Below the pieces are notes generated by a model. The model was not told the origin of the DNA, did no database searches, and was given only the letters and a program-made list of their open reading frames with translations. Source: Pseudomonas iranensis (GTDB taxonomy: Bacteria > Pseudomonadota > Gammaproteobacteria > Pseudomonadales > Pseudomonadaceae). Taken from it: a stretch of 64,000 nucleotides of DNA. The DNA lies in contig NZ_CP077092.1 of assembly GCF_014268585.2 (NCBI RefSeq), forward strand, positions 1,488,001-1,552,000, read 5' to 3'. Below are positions 10,063 to 17,440 of the stretch, piece by piece. Made by a program: the position numbers and the translations under genes. How positions within the stretch are numbered: the first letter of the stretch is position 1; every line of letters starts with the position of its first letter.

Positions 10063-11487
10063 ATGGCCTACATCCAGGGACAGTCCCGCAGCCAGACCAG
10101 CCTGTTTCCGGTCTCGCTGGAAGAGTTGATCCCCGAGGATCACCTCGTTCGCGTTATCGATCTTTACGGCGCCAAGCTGGATCTGGCTCGACTGGGCTTT
10201 GATAAAGCACTTCCCAAAAGCACCGGCCGTCCCTCTTACGATCCAGCGGATCAGCTCAAACTCTACCTCTACGGCTATTTCCAGCGGATTCGCTCATCAC
10301 GACGGCTCGAAGCCGAGTGCCAGCGCAACGTCGAAGTGATGTGGCTGATCAATCGACTCAAGCCTGATTTCAAGACCATCGCCGATTTCCGTAAAGACAA
10401 CAAAGCCGCTTTCATCGCGACGTGCCGGGCCTTCGTGCAGTTTTGCCGCTCAGCGGGGCTGATAACCGGCGAGTTGGTGGCCATTGATGGCAGCAAATTT
10501 CAGGCGGTCGCCTCTTCACGGCGTCATATGAATTTGAAGCGGCTCCAACATCAAGAGCAGAAGCTGGAGAAGCGCATCGCCCACTATTTGGCAGAGCTGG
10601 ACGAGGCAGATAAAACCGAAGCCGGCGAGAAGATTGACCGCAATGCAATCAAGGCGACTTTGGCGCAACTTAAAGTCAGGCATTCCAATAACTTGACGTG
10701 CCAGGCGCTGATGAAATCCATGGAGCTTGAGCAATTCAATACCCACGAAAGCGATGCGCGAATGCTGCGAACGCACAAAGGGCCTCGGGTCGGGTACAAC
10801 GTGCAGACAGCCGTGGACGCTGAAAACTGCATGATCGTGCATCATGAAGTGACTCAGGACAGCGATGATCGCAAGCAACTTGAACCGATGGCCAAGGCCG
10901 CCAAGGAACAACTTTCACAAGATGAACTGACGGTCACCGCGGATGCGGGCTACTCCAATGGCAAGCAGTTCCAGGCATGTGAGGATGAGAACATCACGGC
11001 TTATGTGCCTGTGGCGCGATCACTCAACTCCTGCGGCAAGGAGCAGATATTTTTCGATCGAACAGCATTTGCCTACGATGCGTCGCAAGATCGATATCAA
11101 TGCCCTGCCGGAAAATGGCTGATCTTTAAGCAGATCAGCAACAAAGGCCGGATCTACCAAGCGAAGGTCAGCGACTGCGCAAGCTGCCCGATTAAAGCGA
11201 AGTGCACCGACGCCAAACGCCGATACATCTCGCGCCATCTGCACGAACAGGCTTTCGAGCGAATGGAGCAGCGAATGCAGGCACATCCCGAAATGATGGT
11301 CAGTCGACGATCCATCGTCGAACATCCCTTCGGCAACCTTAAACAGTGGTTATTTGGTAACGCTCGCTTCTTGCTGCGACAGCTTGAAGGCGCGAGAGCT
11401 GAAATGGCCTTGGCGGTGAACGCCTACAACCTGAAAAGAGCAATTAACGTGTTGGGCGTGCGCCAGATGATGGCGCTGATGGGCTGA
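10063..11487 (+). CDS. IS1182-family transposase
   Basis: About 474 residues from ATG 10063 (M-A-Y-I-Q-G-Q-S-R); the frame also allows 12 more codons through the hairpin, which I reject. An N-terminal DUF772-type domain (S-L-E-E-L-I-P-E-D-H-L-V-R) is followed by a DDE transposase: V-A-I-D-G-S-K-F with the first Asp, V-T-A-D-A-G-Y-S-N-G with the second and a C-terminal zinc-binding/catalytic part with C-x-x-C-x-x-K-x-x-C and the Glu region R-R-S-I-V-E-H-P-F-G-N-L-K. The gene looks intact. Confidence 0.92.
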   Translation: MAYIQGQSRSQTSLFPVSLEELIPEDHLVRVIDLYGAKLDLARLGFDKALPKSTGRPSYDPADQLKLYLYGYFQRIRSSRRLEAECQRNVEVMWLINRLKPDFKTIADFRKDNKAAFIATCRAFVQFCRSAGLITGELVAIDGSKFQAVASSRRHMNLKRLQHQEQKLEKRIAHYLAELDEADKTEAGEKIDRNAIKATLAQLKVRHSNNLTCQALMKSMELEQFNTHESDARMLRTHKGPRVGYNVQTAVDAENCMIVHHEVTQDSDDRKQLEPMAKAAKEQLSQDELTVTADAGYSNGKQFQACEDENITAYVPVARSLNSCGKEQIFFDRTAFAYDASQDRYQCPAGKWLIFKQISNKGRIYQAKVSDCASCPIKAKCTDAKRRYISRHLHEQAFERMEQRMQAHPEMMVSRRSIVEHPFGNLKQWLFGNARFLLRQLEGARAEMALAVNAYNLKRAINVLGVRQMMALMG

Positions 11488-11518
11488 AACGCCTTTTTTC
11501 GTTTGCTGTGAGCACAAA

Positions 11519-11551
11519 AGCAAACGCCCCGAACAAGTCGGGGCGTTTGCT
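11519..11551. terminator. Hairpin at the IS right end
   Basis: AGCAAACGCCCC (11519-11530) pairs perfectly with GGGGCGTTTGCT (11540-11551). It has no long T-run. It lies between transposase stop and right inverted repeat and probably ends transposase transcription. Confidence 0.6.
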
Positions 11552-11644
11552 GGAACCACCATCAGTGCGTTTTCACACAGTCTGCCTCGGCAGGTTTTTT
11601 TTCGCCTGCACAAATCTCCCCACCCCTTGGCCCGCTTGGGTTTC

Positions 11645-11717
11645 ATGCATGCGCGCAAATTTAATGCATAAATAAATGCATTCACGCATTGACTGTATAT
11701 GCATCCATGCATATTCT
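11645..11717 (+). promoter_or_regulatory. Tailocin operon promoter covered by ATGCAT operators
   Basis: A near-consensus sigma70 promoter: TTGACT (11689-11694), 17-bp spacer, TATTCT (11712-11717). Two ATGCAT words sit in the spacer and run into the -10 (11699-11704, 11707-11712). A perfect 7-bp inverted repeat AATGCAT/ATGCATT with a 6-bp gap lies upstream (11663-11682), and one more ATGCAT is at 11645-11650. The arrangement suggests steric repression by the LexA/CI-type repressor encoded at 9217. No P-box activator gene (PrtN) is seen. Confidence 0.75.
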
Positions 11718-12083
11718 TGCCACCAAGCCGCTCGACAAAGCGGCTGGCAAGACAAGCTCTTTAGTTCCACAAGAACAGGCAGCGATGAACCGGCCTCAAC
11801 GGTTCAGAGGGTTGGCAACTGACCCGGGTGTGCAGCGTAAAGCACCAGAAGCAGTTATCCGGCGGGCAGGGACCGCGGTCGGAAAAACAATCTGAATGGA
11901 CTCGTACCGCGCCAGTAGCGCCGAAAAGTCAGCTTCCTTCTCGAACACAGGATTTGAAGGAAGGCGAAGGAGCGCATTACTGAAAAGCCCGGTGTGCAAG
12001 CGCCGGGCTTTTTGGAATGCCTGCCTCAAGAGAAATCGTTTGAATCCAACCCATCACTCATCAATCACCCACGGAGGCGTGAC
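11718..12083 (+). other. Untranslated leader of the tailocin operon
   Basis: About 360 bases between promoter and holin start without a convincing gene; short frames at 11689 and 11896 have no ribosome-binding site or family likeness. The leader contains a strong intrinsic terminator (11983-12013) ahead of the first gene, so transcription must pass it to express the tail. The holin ribosome-binding site GGAGGCG is at its end. Confidence 0.5.
11983..12013 (+). terminator. Intrinsic terminator in the tailocin leader
   Basis: AAAAGCCCGG (11983-11992) pairs perfectly with CCGGGCTTTT (12003-12012) around a 10-base loop, with a T5 tail. It precedes the holin start by 70 bases and follows the promoter by about 270. 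Confidence 0.85.
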
Positions 12084-12422
12084 ATGACAAACGAGCAACA
12101 AGCGTTGGCGGACATGCCGATCTGGCTGGTCATCCTCCTCGCCGTCGTCGGCGGGGTGTCCGGCGAAATGTGGCGCGCCGACAAGGAGGGCGCACGCGGC
12201 TGGTCGCTGGTGCGGCGTCTGGCTCTGCGTTCCGGTGCCTGCATGATCTGCGGCGTGTCGGCGATCATGCTGCTGTATGCCGCCGGCATGTCGATCTGGG
12301 CCGCTGGTGCGTTTGGCTGCCTGACCGCCATGGCCGGCGCCGACGTCGCCATCGGCCTTTACGAGCGCTGGGCAGCCAAGCGCATTGGCGTCTGTGAAGT
12401 GCCGCCGCGCGACCAGCCTTAA
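12084..12422 (+). CDS. Tailocin holin
   Basis: 112 residues with three hydrophobic segments (about 11-28, 52-70 and 73-92) and charged ends (M-T-N-E-Q-Q at the front, Y-E-R-W-A-A-K-R near the end), matching the holin at the head of R/F-pyocin loci. It makes inner-membrane lesions that let the endolysin reach the wall and release tail particles. GGAGGCGTGAC gives a good ribosome-binding site for ATG 12084. First gene after the leader terminator. The endolysin and spanins sit at the far end of the operon. Confidence 0.85.
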   Translation: MTNEQQALADMPIWLVILLAVVGGVSGEMWRADKEGARGWSLVRRLALRSGACMICGVSAIMLLYAAGMSIWAAGAFGCLTAMAGADVAIGLYERWAAKRIGVCEVPPRDQP

Positions 12423-12438
12423 CCCTTCACGCATAGCC

Positions 12439-12532
12439 CTATGGGAGCGAGCTTGCTCGCGAATGCAAGCTGATATTCGAAAAATTCATCGACTGAAGCA
12501 CCGCTTTCGCGAGCAGGCTCGCTCCCACAGGG
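12439..12532. repeat. REP pair, family A (GGGAGCGAGC type)
   Basis: Two inverted REP units: GGGAGCGAGCTTGCTCGCGAA (12443-12463) and its inverse ending GCTCGCTCCCACAGGG (about 12506-12532). The same unit occurs at 19734, 41236, 50251 and 56360. It sits between holin and tail-terminator genes inside the tailocin operon. Confidence 0.85.
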
Positions 12533-12575
12533 ACTGCGGCGTCCTCTGTAATTCCCCTTATTCCGGAACACCCCC

Positions 12576-13160
12576 ATGAAGATCACCCCGATCCTCACGC
12601 AACTGCGTGGGCAATGCCCTGGGCTTGCCAATCATATTTCGGTGGGCCTCGATCTGGCGTTGCTGCAAGGCAACCCGGATCTGCCAACACCTTCGGCCCA
12701 CGTGCTGCCAATCGCCGATCTGGCCAGCAACAGCACCACACAAAACCTCACCACCCAACCAATCCGCGACCGCTTTGAAATCGTCCTGGCCCTTGACGCG
12801 ACCGACGCGACAAAAGCGCTGGATCTGTTGCACGACCTGCGCGCCGAACTGTGGCGCGCGCTGGTGGGGTTCAAGCCCGATGCCGACTACAGCGCCATCG
12901 CCTACGACGGCGGCGAGATGGTCTCGATCAACAGCAGCCGCGCCTTCTATCGGCTGCGCTTTTATGCCGAGTTCCAGCTCGGCCGCAATCTGCCAAGTCA
13001 GCCTGCGGAGAGTTGGCACGAGCGCGAACTGGACGCTTTGTCGTCCTTTACCGGGATGACGGTGCGGGTCGATGCGATCGATCCGGCCGACCCCAACCTG
13101 CACCGCCCGGGCCCGGATGGCCGGGTGGAAATGACTTTCTCTGGAGACGTAACCCCATGA
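12576..13160 (+). CDS. Tail terminator-like protein (Mu gp37 family)
   Basis: 194 residues with the pattern of the phage Gp37/DUF1834-type tail proteins: N-terminal K-I-T-P-I-L-x-x-L-R, a central segment with I-R-D-R-F-E-I-V-L-A-L-D and conserved aromatic residues near A-F-Y-R-L-R-F. Family members cap the tail tube and sheath at the neck end. ATG 12576 follows a REP pair. It overlaps the next gene by ATGA. No catalytic features are expected. Confidence 0.7.
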   Translation: MKITPILTQLRGQCPGLANHISVGLDLALLQGNPDLPTPSAHVLPIADLASNSTTQNLTTQPIRDRFEIVLALDATDATKALDLLHDLRAELWRALVGFKPDADYSAIAYDGGEMVSINSSRAFYRLRFYAEFQLGRNLPSQPAESWHERELDALSSFTGMTVRVDAIDPADPNLHRPGPDGRVEMTFSGDVTP

Positions 13161-13339
13161 GCAACCGCATCACCGTAGTGCCGGCCGCTGGCCGTGTCGT
13201 ACCTGACCCGGAGGCGGGCGACCTGTTGCCGGCTGCAGGCCGTGACGTGCTGGACAGCGCCTGGTGGCGCCGGCGTCTGGCCGACGGCGATATCACACTC
13301 AAAACCGCAAAAGCGGCTAAACCACAGGGAGCCAAATAA
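13157..13339 (+). CDS. Small tail-region protein, DUF2635-like
   Basis: 60 residues (M-S-N-R-I-T-V-V-P-A-A-G-R ... W-W-x-R-R-L-A-D-G-D). Small proteins of this pattern sit between the tail terminator and sheath genes in Mu-like phages and SfV-like tailocins; their role is not known. Both ends overlap neighbours (ATGA at 13157, TAATG at 13337-13341), so it is translated as part of the operon. Confidence 0.75.
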   Translation: MSNRITVVPAAGRVVPDPEAGDLLPAAGRDVLDSAWWRRRLADGDITLKTAKAAKPQGAK

Positions 13340-14835
13340 TGGCGATCGGATTCAGCAACATCCCGGCGGACATTCGTGTGCCGCTGTTCTATGCCGAAAT
13401 GGACAACTCGGCGGCCAATAGCGCGACCTCGGCCATGCGCCGTTTGATCGTCGCGCAGGTCAACGACAATATTGCCCCGACTGAAGTCGGCAAGCTGGTG
13501 CTGGTTTCCAGCGTGGCGCTGGCGAAAAGCATCGGCGGCCAGGGCTCAATGCTCGCCTCGATGTACGAAACCTTCCGCAAGGCCGACCCGATCGGCGAGA
13601 TCTGGTGCCTGCCGCTGCACAACACTGAAGGCGCTATCGCCAAAGGTGTGTTGACCCTGACCGGCACCGCAACTCAGGCGGGCATGCTCAACCTGTATGT
13701 CGGCGGCGTGCGTGTGCAAGCCACCGTGGTCAACGGCGCCACCGCCGCTCAAGCGGCCACTGCACTGGCGCAGAAAATCAACGCCACTGCCGACCTGCCG
13801 GTCAGCGCTGCCGCTGCTGAAGGTATTGTCACCCTGAACGCCAAATGGACCGGCGACAGCGGCAACGACATCAGCCTGCAATTCAATCGCCTGGGCAAGA
13901 GCAACGGCGAAGAAACTCCGGCCGGTCTGACCAGCGCAATCACCGCCATGACCGGCGGCGCCGGCGTGCCGGATCAGATCGCCGCCGTCGCGGCACTGGG
14001 CGATGAGCCGTTCGAATTCATCGCGCTGCCGTGGTCCGATCTGGCCACCCTCAACACTTGGCAAGCGGTCATGGATGACAGCACCGGGCGCTGGTCGTGG
14101 GCCAAGCAACTGTTCGGTCACGTCTACAGCGCCAAGCGCGGCACCGTTGGCACTTTGGTCGCTGCCGGCCAGGCGCGCAACGATCAGCACATGACCATCC
14201 AGGCGCTGGAACCGGGCGTGCCGCAACCGTTCTGGGTACAGGCCGCGGCACTGGCTGCGCGCACGGCGGTGTTCATCTCTGCCGACGCCAGCCGCCCGAC
14301 GCAAAGCGGCAGTCTGCCGGGCGTTGACCCGGCGCCGGCCAGCGAGCGCTTCACCCTGACCGAGCGTCAGTCGCTGCTCAACTACGGCATCGCCACCGCG
14401 TACTACGAAGGCGGTTACGTGCGCATCCAGCGCTCGATCACCACCTACCAGAAGAACGCCTACGGTCAGGCCGACAACTCCTATCTGGACAGCGAAACCA
14501 TGCACCAGTCGGCGTTCATCGTGCGTCGTCTGCAAAGCGTGATCACCAGCAAATATGGCCGCCACAAACTGGCCTCCGACGGCACCCGTTTCGGCGCCGG
14601 TCAGCCGATCGTTACCCCGGCGACCATTCGCGGCGAGCTGATCGCGCAGTACGCCAAGCTTGAGCTGGAAGGCCATGTGGAGAACGCCGAACTGTTCGCC
14701 GAACACCTGATCGTCGAGCGCGACGTGCAGGACCCGAGCCGCGTGAACGTGCTGTTCCCGCCGGATTACATCAACGGCCTGCGCGTGTTCGCACTGCTCA
14801 ACCAGTTCCGTCTGCAGTACGACGACGCGGCCTGA
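13339..14835 (+). CDS. Contractile tail sheath protein (Mu gpL family)
   Basis: 498 residues, normal for the Mu/SfV sheath family. The N-terminus (I-G-F-S-N-I-P-A-D-I-R-V-P-L-F-Y-A-E) and C-terminus (L-F-P-P-D-Y-I-N-G-L-R-V-F-A-L-L-N-Q-F-R) are the conserved sheath ends. The sheath surrounds the tube and contracts to drive it through the target envelope. Start overlaps the previous stop. The next gene, the tube, is separated by a hairpin terminator. Its presence proves an R-type, not F-type, particle. Confidence 0.93.
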   Translation: MAIGFSNIPADIRVPLFYAEMDNSAANSATSAMRRLIVAQVNDNIAPTEVGKLVLVSSVALAKSIGGQGSMLASMYETFRKADPIGEIWCLPLHNTEGAIAKGVLTLTGTATQAGMLNLYVGGVRVQATVVNGATAAQAATALAQKINATADLPVSAAAAEGIVTLNAKWTGDSGNDISLQFNRLGKSNGEETPAGLTSAITAMTGGAGVPDQIAAVAALGDEPFEFIALPWSDLATLNTWQAVMDDSTGRWSWAKQLFGHVYSAKRGTVGTLVAAGQARNDQHMTIQALEPGVPQPFWVQAAALAARTAVFISADASRPTQSGSLPGVDPAPASERFTLTERQSLLNYGIATAYYEGGYVRIQRSITTYQKNAYGQADNSYLDSETMHQSAFIVRRLQSVITSKYGRHKLASDGTRFGAGQPIVTPATIRGELIAQYAKLELEGHVENAELFAEHLIVERDVQDPSRVNVLFPPDYINGLRVFALLNQFRLQYDDAA

Positions 14836-14860
14836 TCCGCGCAGTCGGCGTTAAGCATTC

Positions 14861-14884
14861 AGCCCACCTCGCGTGGGCTTTTTA
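14861..14884 (+). terminator. Hairpin terminator between sheath and tube genes
   Basis: AGCCCAC (14861-14867) pairs with GTGGGCT (14873-14879) followed by TTTTATTT. It is inside the operon and may lower downstream expression or act as an mRNA-stabilising 3' end for the sheath message. Confidence 0.75.
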
Positions 14885-14902
14885 TTTGAAGGGAGAAACA
14901 CC

Positions 14903-15250
14903 ATGGGTCAACTGATTGCAGGCACCTGCTACGTCAAGGTCGACGGCGCACAACTGACCATCAATGGCGGCTGCGAAGCCCCGCTGATGGCCGTCAAACG
15001 TGAAACCGTCGTGCCCGGTTTCTACAAGGAAACCGACATCGCACCGTCGTTCAAAGTGACCGCGCTGCACACCGCCGACTTCCCGCTGAAGAAGCTGATC
15101 GAAGGCACCGATATCACCGTCACCTGCGAGTTCAGCAACGGCAAAGTCTACGTGCTGGCCGGCGCCTATCTGGTCGAGGAGCCAGTTTCCAAGGGCGACG
15201 ACGCCACCATCGAACTGAAATTCGAAGGCATCAAGGGGACCTGGCAATGA
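14903..15250 (+). CDS. Tail tube protein (Mu gpM family)
   Basis: 115 residues. ATG 14903 has GAAGGGAG upstream; the frame begins further up without support. The pattern G-Q-L-I-A-G-T-C-Y-V-K-V-D-G and the C-terminal E-L-K-F-E-G-I-K-G-T-W match the phage tail tube protein family that polymerises into the rigid inner tube. It lies directly after the sheath, as in Mu, and overlaps the next gene by four bases. Confidence 0.9.
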   Translation: MGQLIAGTCYVKVDGAQLTINGGCEAPLMAVKRETVVPGFYKETDIAPSFKVTALHTADFPLKKLIEGTDITVTCEFSNGKVYVLAGAYLVEEPVSKGDDATIELKFEGIKGTWQ

Positions 15251-15543
15251 GCGGCGCCGTGAAGCTTCAGGTAGCGATCGAAGCCCACGGCGAGCCACTG
15301 ACCGAACTCGTTCTGCGCCGTCCGACGGTGCAGGAAGTGCGAGCGATCAAGGCGCTGCCGTACAAGATCGACAAGAGCGAAGAAGTCAGCCTCGACATGG
15401 ACGTGGCGGCCAAATACATCGCCGTGTGCGCCGGCATCCCGCCGTCGTCGGTCAACCAGTTGGATCTGGCTGACCTCAACGCGCTGAGCTGGGCCGTTGC
15501 GAGTTTTTTCATGAGTGCGGCGTCGGCGCCATCACCGACCTGA
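15247..15543 (+). CDS. Tail assembly chaperone, short product (Mu gp41 / TAC family)
   Basis: 98 residues, the zero-frame product. Pattern of phage tail assembly proteins: an N-terminal half with G-E-P-L-T-E-L-V-L-R-R-P-T-V-Q-E-V, then D-V-A-A-K-Y-I-A-V-C-A-G-I-P. Such chaperones coat the tape measure while the tube forms. The slippery run T-TTT-TTC at 15504-15510 lies 11 codons before the stop, in the phase needed for a -1 shift into the frame that continues to 15674. Confidence 0.85.
   Translation: MSGAVKLQVAIEAHGEPLTELVLRRPTVQEVRAIKALPYKIDKSEEVSLDMDVAAKYIAVCAGIPPSSVNQLDLADLNALSWAVASFFMSAASAPSPT
15504..15510 (+). promoter_or_regulatory. Candidate -1 ribosomal frameshift site
   Basis: Heptamer T TTT TTC in the X-XXY-YYZ phase of the chaperone gene (codons AGT TTT TTC). 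A -1 slip continues at CAT (15510) and stays open to TGA 15672-15674. Tail chaperone genes of P2, Mu and lambda use this mechanism. Confidence 0.75.
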
Positions 15544-15674
15544 TCGCAGTCGCCTATGACCTGGCCTGGTTCTGGAAGGTTGACCCCGAACAGATGATGG
15601 CCAGGCCACTGGATGTGCTCCGCGAATCGCTGGAGCACGCGCAACGGATCAATGCGATGCAGCAGGTGCAGTGA
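15510..15674 (+). CDS. Frameshift extension of the tail assembly chaperone (GpE-like domain)
   Basis: This frame has no start codon of its own with a ribosome-binding site. It fills the otherwise empty 131 bases between the chaperone stop and the tape measure. It encodes 54 residues including I-T-D-L-I-A-V-A-Y-D-L-A-W-F-W and R-P-L-D-V-L-R-E-S-L-E-H-A-Q-R, the GpE pattern of P2-like chaperone extensions. With the upstream frame the fusion would be about 142 residues. The stop TGA overlaps the tape-measure ATG by one base, so frameshifting ribosomes would terminate at its start. Confidence 0.75.
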   Translation, partial: HECGVGAITDLIAVAYDLAWFWKVDPEQMMARPLDVLRESLEHAQRINAMQQVQ

Positions 15675-17440
15675 TGGCAGACGAAGAGAAGAAAACCCCG
15701 AAACCGGTGCTGATCACCGGCATCGATGAACTTTCGCCCAAACTGGGCGCCCTGCGCATGAAGGTTGAGAGTTTTAAAAACAATCTCGAGCAGACCGGCC
15801 TCGGCAAACTGGACATCAGTGGTCTGTTCAACGGCGGCAGCGTGATCACGCCGTTTGTAGACGGCATCAAATCGGCCGCAGCGTTCCAGGGAAAATTGAG
15901 CGAAGTCAGCGACACGGCGAAAACCGTCGATCTGCCCGCCGCGCCGACTGCTGCCACGCAGAACATGAACGTGTTCAGTGCGTCGATGCAGAAGGTTTCG
16001 GCGGCGGTGGACGCCGCGCTGGTGCCGGCGGTGGGGGCCTTGGTGGTCGGGCTGGAACCGATGCTGACGCAGGTTGGCAGCCTGCTCGCCGACAACCCGA
16101 AACTGGTCGAAGGCCTGGCGGCGGGGGCGATTGCCTTCTCCGCCATGCAAACCGCGGTCACCGGTATGACTCAGGTGATGGACCTCATGAGCATGGTGCT
16201 CAAGACCAACCCGATCATGCTGATCGCCATGGGCATTGCCGTGGCTGCCGGATTGATCGTGGCCAACTGGACACCGATCAGCGCGTTTTTCACAGGGATG
16301 TGGGAAGGCGTGAAAAACGCCGGGGCGAGTGCGATGGCGACGTTGCGCTCGGTACTTGACTGGCGACCGCTGGCGGCACTGGCGGTGTTGTGGGAACCGG
16401 TCACGGGATTTTTCTCCGGAGTCTGGGACAAGGTGATGGCCGTGACGGCGCCAGTGATCGACTTCTTCAAGTCGGTTTTCGCGTGGTCGCCTGCGGGGAT
16501 GATCATTGAAAACTGGGGGCCGCTGACCGGCCTGTTCTCGGCGATCTGGGAATTGCTCGAGGCCTTGAGTGTGCCGGTGATGGCGTTTCTCAGAAACCTG
16601 TTCGATTTCTCGCCGATGCAGATGATTACCGATGCCTGGGGTGGTGTCGTGACGTTCTTCGAACCGATGTTCACGACGCTGCAATCGGCCGTACAAAGCA
16701 CCCGGGATATCCTGCGGACACTGTTCGATTTTTTCCCGTTGGAAATGCTCACCAGCGCCTGGGGTGGAGTTGTCGGGTTCTTCGAACCGATCTGGATGGC
16801 GCTGCAAACGTCTGTGCAGCGAGTCAGGGGCTTTTTCACCAGCCTGTTCGAGTGGTCACCGCTGGAGCAGATTGCCCAGTATTGGCAGCCGATCGGTGAG
16901 GTCTTTTCGGCGCTCTGGGGCGTTGTGTTGGCGCTGTCCGCGCCGGTCGTGGACTTTCTGCACAGCCTGTTCGAATGGAAACCGCTGGATCAGATCATCG
17001 AGAGTTGGGGGCCGATCACTGAGTGGTTCGGCGACTTGTGGCAAAAGCTGCAAACCGTCATTGCGCCGATCAAGGAGTTGTTCGACGGTGGCTTCGCCGG
17101 ACTGATCGCCAAGGTCACCGGCAAAGTTGAAACTCTCACTGAAGCACAACGCCAGACCAATGCCGAAGGTAAAGGCGAACTGGCACCGGCGTTCTTCGCT
17201 GCCAGTCCGGCGCCTGCTGGCAACGGCGCACTGCAAAGCGGTTCGTTGCCACAAACCTCCAGCGCGCTGATCCAGCAAAGCGCCGCCAACAACCGCACGC
17301 AACTCGAAGGCGGCCTGACCGTGCGCTTCGAAAATGCGCCGGCAGGCCTGCGCACCGAACAACCGCAAACCAATCAACCGGGCCTGGCCGTGTCTTCACG
17401 CATCGGCTATCGCTCACTGTCGATGGGAGGTTCCCAATGA
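15674..17440 (+). CDS. Tail tape measure protein
   Basis: 588 residues, which is short and so fits a short R-type tail. ATG 15674 overlaps the stop of the frameshift extension. The N-terminal third is alpha-helical, with a hydrophobic stretch around residues 175-195 (M-L-I-A-M-G-I-A-V-A-A-G-L-I-V). Residues 199-444 are six tandem repeats of exactly 41 residues plus a partial seventh, each starting W-x-P/G and carrying F-F-x-x-x-W and a closing S-P-L-x-x-I. The C-terminus is low in order (Gln/Ala/Pro rich). It sets tail length and is ejected first. Confidence 0.88.
   Translation: MADEEKKTPKPVLITGIDELSPKLGALRMKVESFKNNLEQTGLGKLDISGLFNGGSVITPFVDGIKSAAAFQGKLSEVSDTAKTVDLPAAPTAATQNMNVFSASMQKVSAAVDAALVPAVGALVVGLEPMLTQVGSLLADNPKLVEGLAAGAIAFSAMQTAVTGMTQVMDLMSMVLKTNPIMLIAMGIAVAAGLIVANWTPISAFFTGMWEGVKNAGASAMATLRSVLDWRPLAALAVLWEPVTGFFSGVWDKVMAVTAPVIDFFKSVFAWSPAGMIIENWGPLTGLFSAIWELLEALSVPVMAFLRNLFDFSPMQMITDAWGGVVTFFEPMFTTLQSAVQSTRDILRTLFDFFPLEMLTSAWGGVVGFFEPIWMALQTSVQRVRGFFTSLFEWSPLEQIAQYWQPIGEVFSALWGVVLALSAPVVDFLHSLFEWKPLDQIIESWGPITEWFGDLWQKLQTVIAPIKELFDGGFAGLIAKVTGKVETLTEAQRQTNAEGKGELAPAFFAASPAPAGNGALQSGSLPQTSSALIQQSAANNRTQLEGGLTVRFENAPAGLRTEQPQTNQPGLAVSSRIGYRSLSMGGSQ
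16268..17005 (+). repeat. Six in-frame 123-bp repeats in the tape measure gene
   Basis: Units start with TGG at 16268, 16391, 16514, 16637, 16760 and 16883, each 123 bp with no gap; a partial unit begins at 17006. The DNA has diverged but the 41-residue frame is kept. Units 4 and 5 share W-G-G-V-V-x-F-F-E-P and look like the newest duplication. Confidence 0.85.

Larger units (their letters stand above)
9983..11584. mobile_element. IS1182-family insertion sequence, 1602 bp
   Basis: Perfect 16-bp terminal inverted repeats CAGACTGTGTGAAAAC (9983-9998) and its complement (11569-11584), flanked by a 4-bp direct repeat CCTC (9979-9982 and 11585-11588) that fits a target duplication. It carries one full transposase gene and hairpins at both inner ends. 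The insertion lies 31 bases past the repressor stop and about 100 bases before the tailocin promoter, so it separates repressor and tail genes without breaking either. Confidence 0.9.

Noticed and set aside
11689..12087. Small proteins at 11689-11895 and 11896-12087 in the tailocin leader
   Set aside because: No ribosome-binding sites, composition unlike neighbours, and a terminator hairpin lies inside the second frame.
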